From the NCBI GenBank assembly GCA_036380925.1, contig DASVDW010000126.1:1-11613 (forward strand): a stretch of DNA of 11,613 nucleotides, given 5' to 3'. Under the pieces are notes generated by a model. It did not search any database. It worked only from the letters and a program-made list of their open reading frames with translations, and was not told the DNA's origin. This stretch comes from JAICLV01 sp036380925 (GTDB lineage Bacteria; Actinomycetota; Actinomycetes; Acidothermales; Acidothermaceae). Position 1 is the first letter of the stretch; every line of letters starts with the position of its first letter. Below, piece by piece: positions 8,034 through 11,613 of this stretch. Made by a program: the position numbers and the translations under genes.

Positions 8034-8864
8034 TCAGGCTCGCGTCATCGAGCCGCGCGCTCGACGCCGCGCGTACCAAACCAAGCCGGCGGCGACGCCG
8101 GCGCCCAGCCCTGCCGCGGCGACCACCGGGGTGCGCGCGCCCGCCAAACCGACGCGGGATCGAAGTGACACCGGGTTGCTGAACTCCAGGATCGGCCAGC
8201 CCCGCGCGGTGGCCTCCTTGCGCAACGCGCGGTCGGGGTTGACCGCGCACGGGCGCCCGACGCCGTCCAACATCGGCAGGTCGGTGCTGGAGTCGCTGTA
8301 GGCGAAGGACGACGCGAGGTCGTAGCCCGCGGTGTCGGCGAGCTCGGCGATCGCGGCCGCCTTCGCCGGACCGTAGGCGTAGTACTCGATGTCGCCGGTG
8401 AAGCGGCCGTCGGCGACCACCATGCGGGTGGCGATGACGTGATCGGCGCCGAGCAGTTCGCCGATCGGCTCGACCACCTCAGACCCCGACGAGCTGACGA
8501 TCACCACGTCGCGCCCGGCCGCGCGGTGCTCTTCGATCAGCGCCGCGGCCTCCTCGTAAATCAGCGGGTCGATGAGGTCGTGCAACGTCTCCGCGACGAT
8601 CGCCTTGACCTGTTCGACGTCCCATCCCTTGCACATTTGCGACAGGTAAATCCGCATGCGCTCCATTTGGTCGTGGTCAGCGCCGCCGATCAGATACATG
8701 AACTGCGCGTAGCTGCTCTTGAGCATCGCCCGCCGGGTGATCAAACCGCCTTGGTAAAACGAGCGGCCGAACGCCATGACACTGGACTTGGCGATGATCG
8801 TCTTGTCGAGATCGAAGAACGCCGCCGACCGCCTGCTCGCGGTCGCGCCGCCGTCTCGGTCCAC
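8034..8864 (-). CDS. HAD-IB family phosphatase with C-terminal membrane anchor
   Basis: Haloacid dehalogenase-superfamily IB (SerB-like) hydrolase of 276 residues; the family removes phosphate from small phospho-substrates. Motif I is F-F-D-L-D-K-T (16-22), giving the nucleophile Asp and general-acid Asp. Motif II is V-I-V-S-S-S-G. Motif III is the Lys in G-P-A-K-A-A-A. Motif IV is Y-S-D-S-S-T-D-L-P. All catalytic residues are kept. A helical cap follows motif I. The last 30 residues hold a hydrophobic helix (about 246-264) and then A-R-R-R-A-R, a probable tail anchor facing the cytoplasm. GTG 8864 is the only start before motif I; it has no Shine-Dalgarno sequence but a -10 just upstream, suggesting a leaderless mRNA. 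The gene is divergent from ssd/tadA, as I recall for M. tuberculosis Rv3661 and Rv3660c. The substrate is unknown; phosphoserine is possible but not shown. Confidence 0.88.
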   Translation of the reverse strand: MDRDGGATASRRSAAFFDLDKTIIAKSSVMAFGRSFYQGGLITRRAMLKSSYAQFMYLIGGADHDQMERMRIYLSQMCKGWDVEQVKAIVAETLHDLIDPLIYEEAAALIEEHRAAGRDVVIVSSSGSEVVEPIGELLGADHVIATRMVVADGRFTGDIEYYAYGPAKAAAIAELADTAGYDLASSFAYSDSSTDLPMLDGVGRPCAVNPDRALRKEATARGWPILEFSNPVSLRSRVGLAGARTPVVAAAGLGAGVAAGLVWYARRRARGSMTRA

Positions 8865-8870
8865 GGACCG

Positions 8871-8876
8871 AGGATA
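8871..8876 (-). promoter_or_regulatory. -10 element for a leaderless HAD transcript
   Basis: TATCCT (TAnnnT) on the minus strand ends six bases before the GTG start, which would put the transcription start on or at the start codon. A TTGACG lies further upstream, but 22 bases away is too far for a standard -35. Confidence 0.45.
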
Positions 8877-9003
8877 TGGCCAGCGCCGTGGCAGACGCCG
8901 TCAACGCCACGTCGTCCGCCCGTGCTTTTCGGGTTCGCGCATGGGGCTGGAGTGCCGATTGTGGCCCAGGGGCGAAATGGCGAAAAAGGAATCGCCGAGA
9001 GGT

Positions 9004-9031
9004 TTGCCCCTGGCGCTTGAGGCGTTACCTT
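9004..9031 (+). promoter_or_regulatory. Promoter of the 6C RNA
   Basis: TTGCCC (9004-9009) and TACCTT (9026-9031) are 16 bases apart, fitting a housekeeping -35/-10 pair. They place transcription start near 9038, just before the first hairpin. An A-tract at 8983-8987 lies where an UP element would. Confidence 0.55.
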
Positions 9032-9037
9032 GGTACT

Positions 9038-9110
9038 TGGTGCGGCTCTACCCCCCCAGAGCCGGACCGCACTGGACGGCCCCCGCTACCCCCCCGGCGG
9101 GGGCCGTTCC
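9038..9110 (+). ncRNA. 6C small RNA (B11-type)
   Basis: Two adjacent hairpins each expose a loop of seven C. Hairpin 1 is CGGCTCT (9043-9049) with AGAGCCG (9058-9064) around A-C7. Hairpin 2 is ACGGCCCCCGC (9076-9086) with GCGGGGGCCGT (9097-9107) around TA-C7-G. Paired C-loop hairpins define the 6C RNA class of actinobacteria; the M. tuberculosis member (B11) lies, as I recall, between Rv3660c and Rv3661, the homologous gap. Strand also agrees (same as ssd). In mycobacteria the C loops pair with G-rich ribosome sites of target mRNAs such as panD and dnaB. Ends are estimated from the promoter and terminator. The identification is strong from structure plus synteny; targets here are unknown. Confidence 0.88.
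9076..9107 (+). terminator. Intrinsic terminator formed by 6C hairpin 2
   Basis: A perfect 11-bp GC stem with a 10-base loop is followed by the T/C-rich TTCCCTTTCCC. It probably ends the 6C RNA, while its loop also serves as the second C-rich binding site. Confidence 0.65.
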
Positions 9111-9273
9111 CTTTCCCGAGATCCCGTTCCGGAGAACCGCGGCCTTCAGCCCGCTCCCGCCGTTGTCCCCAGGGCATCGTCGGCGTCCGCACAAGTGATC
9201 GAAAGACCGCGTTCCGGACGACGCGCGGCGGCCACTCTCGTGCTCGTGACTTCGCGAGCGCGGGAGGACAGCG

Positions 9274-10494
9274 ATGAAATCAACCGGCCACAGTTCGTCG
9301 GCGCGGCCGCTGGTGATCACATCGGACGCCGAAATACTCGACGACCTGCTGCGGCTGGCAGCAGCGGCCGGGGCGGCGGTCGACGTCGTGCCCGACGCCG
9401 CCGCCGCGCGCGTCTTCTGGGCGGCCGCCCCGCTCGTCCTTATTGGTGACGACGTCCTGCGTCGCGCTGTCCGGCGGCCGGCGAGCGCCCGTCTGCGTCG
9501 GCGGCCGGGCGTCGTGCTGATCACTCGGGACGGCGACGACTCCGGAGTTTGGCCGCGAGCCGTGGAGGTCGGCGCCGAGCAGGTCTGCGTCCTGCCGGCG
9601 GCCGAGCCGTGGCTGATCGGCGCGCTCGCCGACGCCACCGATCCACCGGCGCGGGCCGCGACGCTGGTCGCCACCATCGGCGGTCGCGGCGGGGCTGGCG
9701 CCAGCTGCCTGGCCGCGGCGCTCGCGGTCACCGCCGGGCGCATGGGCGATGTCGTGACGTTCGTCGACGGGGATCACCTGGGCGGCGGCGCCGATCTGCT
9801 GTTCGGCGGCGAGGGCGCGGCGGGAGCGCGCTGGTCGGACTTGGCCGCGACGCGCGGGCGGATCCCCTCCCGTTCACTGCGGGAGGCGTTGCCGAGCTTG
9901 GCGGGGCTCGCGGTCCTCTCGTGGGATCGCGCTCCCGGGCAGGTGGCCGACCCCGACGCCGACCTGGAGGCCGACCGCGCGACGGACGACCCGCTCGATC
10001 CGGCGGGCGGCCAGGCAGGCCAGGACCGGGCAGGCGCGGCGCGCGACGTCGACGCCGAGGTGATGACGAACGTGCTGGACGCGGTCACCCGCGCCAGCGA
10101 CCTGGTCGTGGTTGATCTGCCGCGGCGATTCGACGACGCCACCTGCGCGGCGTTGAGCGCGGCCGACCAGGTGTTGGTGATCACGCCGGCCGAGCTTCGC
10201 GCGGCGGCCGCGACGCGCCGGGTCGTCGCGGCGGTCGCCGCGCACGCCACCGACGCGCGGCTGGTGGTGCGTGGTCCGGCGCCCGGAGGGCTGCGCGGGG
10301 TCGACATCGCCGCCGCGGTCGGGCTGCCGTTGGCCGGCGAACTGCGCGCCGAGCCCAACCTTTCAGCCTGCCTCGAACGCGGCGAGGCGCCGGCCGGGCG
10401 AGGGATCGGCCCGCTGGCCGCGCTGTGCGCCCGGCTGCTCGCTCAACTTCGGGCGTCTCGTCCAAGCGGCGGCGCCGAGCGGTGGCCGGCGTGA
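9274..10494 (+). CDS. ssd: Ssd, septum-site-determining CpaE/MinD-like protein
   Basis: Actinobacterial CpaE/MinD-like protein of 406 residues, found at the head of Tad/Flp-type secretion loci. The N-terminal third (about 1-125) looks like the receiver-like domain of CpaE. The ATPase-like domain follows: the P-loop region reads I-G-G-R-G-G-A-G-A-S (135-144), where MinD has K-G-G-x-G-K-T/S. Both lysines are replaced (Arg and Ala), so ATP hydrolysis is doubtful. F-V-D-G-D-H-L-G-G-G-A-D (about 167-178) matches the MinD switch segment, and V-V-V-D-L-P (about 278-283) the Walker B strand. An Asp/Gly-rich insert lies around 227-262. ATG 9274 has GGAGG six bases upstream. The stop overlaps the tadA GTG by four bases, so the two are coupled. 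The M. tuberculosis homologue (Rv3660c) is reported to affect septation; by analogy with CpaE it may position the Tad apparatus. Confidence 0.87.
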   Translation: MKSTGHSSSARPLVITSDAEILDDLLRLAAAAGAAVDVVPDAAAARVFWAAAPLVLIGDDVLRRAVRRPASARLRRRPGVVLITRDGDDSGVWPRAVEVGAEQVCVLPAAEPWLIGALADATDPPARAATLVATIGGRGGAGASCLAAALAVTAGRMGDVVTFVDGDHLGGGADLLFGGEGAAGARWSDLAATRGRIPSRSLREALPSLAGLAVLSWDRAPGQVADPDADLEADRATDDPLDPAGGQAGQDRAGAARDVDAEVMTNVLDAVTRASDLVVVDLPRRFDDATCAALSAADQVLVITPAELRAAAATRRVVAAVAAHATDARLVVRGPAPGGLRGVDIAAAVGLPLAGELRAEPNLSACLERGEAPAGRGIGPLAALCARLLAQLRASRPSGGAERWPA

Positions 10495-11613
10495 CGGACG
10501 ACGCGCTGGTGCGACGGGTGCGCCGTCGGCTCGTCGCCGGCGGGCTGCCGGCGAGCCGGGCGGGGGTCGCGCTCGCCGTCCGCGGTGACTCGCCGACGCA
10601 GGACGCGACTCGGGTGCTGGCGACCGTCGACGCGCTGCGCGACGAACTCGCGGGCGCCGGGCCGCTGGAGCCGTTGCTGCACGAGGACGGTGTCACCGAC
10701 GTGCTGGTCAACGGCGCCGCCGAGGTGTGGGTCGACCGCGGCCGCGGCCTGGAGCTGACCGACGTCCGGTTCGGCAGCGAGCGCGAGTTGCGCAGGCTGG
10801 CGGTCCGGCTCGCGGCGGCGGCCGGGCGGCGGCTGGACGACGCCGTCCCCTGCGCCGACGTGCGGCTGCCGGACGGGGTGCGGTTGCACGCGGTGCTGCC
10901 CCCGGTCTCGCCCGGCCGGACCTGTCTGTCGCTGCGGGTGCCCGCGCGCCGCGCGTTGACTCTCGACGACTGGTCGCGAGACGGCGCCACACCGCCGGCC
11001 GCGACGGCGCTGCTGGCTGAACTGATCGCGGCCCGGCTGTCATTCGTCGTCACCGGCGGCACCGGCTCGGGCAAGACCACGCTGCTTTCGACGCTGCTCG
11101 GCCTGGTCGATCCGGCGCAGCGCGTCGTCCTGGTCGAAGACAGCGCCGAGCTTCGTCCAGATCACCCGCACGTCGTCCGGCTCGAAGCGCGCGCCGCCAA
11201 CGCCGAGGGCGTCGGTGCGATCGAGTTGCGCGCGCTGGTGCGCGAGGCGCTGCGGATGCGACCGGATCGGCTGGTGGTCGGGGAGGTGCGTGGCGCGGAG
11301 TGCGTCGACCTGCTGGCGGCGCTCAACATCGGCCACGACGGCGGCGCGGGCACCTTGCACGCCAACTCGCCGGCCGACGTGCCCGCTCGCGTTGAGGCGT
11401 TGTGCACGGCCGGCGGGTTGTCGCGCGAAGCCGCGCACAGCCAGCTCGCGGCCGGGGTGCGCGCGGTAGTGCACCTGTCGCGTGACGAGCGCGGCAGGCG
11501 GCGAGTGCATTCGGTCGGGGTGCTGCGCCGCGCGGGCGGCGGGCTGGTCGAGGTGGCGCCAGCCCTGCGTGTCGTCGACGGCGCCGTTGTCGACGAGCCC
11601 GGACGACGCGAGC
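10491..11613 (+). CDS. tadA: TadA/CpaF-type secretion ATPase (3' end cut off)
   Basis: Type II/IV secretion ATPase that powers assembly of Flp/Tad-like pili from the cytoplasmic side. 374 codons are visible and the frame is still open at the window end; relatives are about 350-400 residues, so little is missing. The N-terminal domain (about 1-150) has D-V-L-V-N-G. Walker A is G-G-T-G-S-G-K-T-T (189-197, Lys 195). The Asp box is V-L-V-E-D-S-A-E-L (Glu 216, Asp 217), Walker B is L-V-V-G-E-V-R-G (261-268), and the His box is G-T-L-H-A-N-S-P (His 290). All catalytic motifs are intact, in contrast to the degenerate P-loop of its neighbour Ssd. GTG 10491 forms a GTGA overlap with the ssd stop; GTG 10482 in the same frame is an alternative start. 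tadB/tadC-like and Flp pilin genes are expected beyond the window. Confidence 0.93.
   Translation, partial: MTDDALVRRVRRRLVAGGLPASRAGVALAVRGDSPTQDATRVLATVDALRDELAGAGPLEPLLHEDGVTDVLVNGAAEVWVDRGRGLELTDVRFGSERELRRLAVRLAAAAGRRLDDAVPCADVRLPDGVRLHAVLPPVSPGRTCLSLRVPARRALTLDDWSRDGATPPAATALLAELIAARLSFVVTGGTGSGKTTLLSTLLGLVDPAQRVVLVEDSAELRPDHPHVVRLEARAANAEGVGAIELRALVREALRMRPDRLVVGEVRGAECVDLLAALNIGHDGGAGTLHANSPADVPARVEALCTAGGLSREAAHSQLAAGVRAVVHLSRDERGRRRVHSVGVLRRAGGGLVEVAPALRVVDGAVVDEPGRRE

Larger units (their letters stand above)
8877..9273. other. Divergent intergenic region holding the 6C RNA
   Basis: No protein gene is credible here; overlapping plus-strand frames are low-complexity and lack ribosome sites. 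From left to right it holds sequence upstream of the HAD promoter, a tandem GGCGAAA (8971-8977, 8979-8985) with an A-tract just before the 6C promoter, the 6C RNA and terminator, and a 166-bp ssd leader. In that leader CGTTCCGGA occurs twice (9125-9133 and 9210-9218), and a 5-bp hairpin (9242-9246 with 9255-9259) sits next to the ssd ribosome site. Confidence 0.6.

Noticed and set aside
8887..8915. TTGACG upstream of the HAD gene as a -35 element
   Set aside because: 22 bases from TATCCT is too far for a standard promoter; kept only the -10.
9242..9259. Riboswitch in the ssd leader
   Set aside because: Only a 5-bp hairpin next to the ribosome site, with no recognisable aptamer core.
10181..11080. 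299-residue minus-strand open frame opposite ssd/tadA
   Set aside because: Ser/Arg/Pro-rich shadow from GC-biased third positions. The plus strand carries intact TadA motifs.

Overview
The window comes from a high-GC actinobacterium. The evidence is strong GC bias at third codon positions, frequent GTG starts, ATGA/GTGA gene overlaps, a SigE-type ECF sigma factor, an actinobacterial Ssd/CpaE-like to TadA gene pair, and a 6C-type small RNA. HAD-IB hydrolase / 6C RNA / ssd / tadA is the arrangement I recall from Mycobacterium tuberculosis Rv3661-Rv3660c-Rv3659c, which also has acs (Rv3667) close by. I cannot name the genus.

Layout. (1) 3-713, +: 3' part of a SCO1/SenC-type copper chaperone, cut by the window edge. 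(2) 682-3549, -: a cation-transport operon made of a 20-codon leader ORF, an ArsB/NhaD-type permease and a CPA-type K+/H+ antiporter. The antiporter seems to start at a CTG codon, and its 3' end overlaps the end of the SCO1 gene tail to tail. (3) 3723-5500, +: an ECF sigma factor translationally coupled to a single-pass membrane protein with an extracytoplasmic beta-propeller, probably its anti-sigma partner. A bidirectional hairpin terminator follows. (4) 5642-7621, -: acetyl-CoA synthetase, preceded by a 412-bp gene-free leader that holds a compound palindrome and a long bulged hairpin. (5) 8034-8864, -: membrane-anchored HAD-IB phosphatase, probably translated from a leaderless mRNA. (6) 9004-9107, +: promoter, 6C small RNA with two C7-loop hairpins, and terminator. 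(7) 9274-11613, +: Ssd (MinD/CpaE-like with a degenerate P-loop) overlapping TadA (secretion ATPase, cut by the window end), the start of a Flp/Tad-type operon.

How the parts relate. Region 2 handles monovalent cation and pH homeostasis. Region 3 looks like an envelope-sensing transcription switch. Region 4 activates acetate. Regions 5-7 form the conserved actinobacterial cell-surface/septation neighbourhood, with a regulatory RNA between the divergent HAD and ssd genes. No mobile elements, CRISPR arrays, tRNAs or rRNAs were seen. The items most worth a second look are the 6C RNA and its competing fold, the coupled leader ORF, the CTG start, the sigma/beta-propeller pair, and the palindrome cluster upstream of acs.
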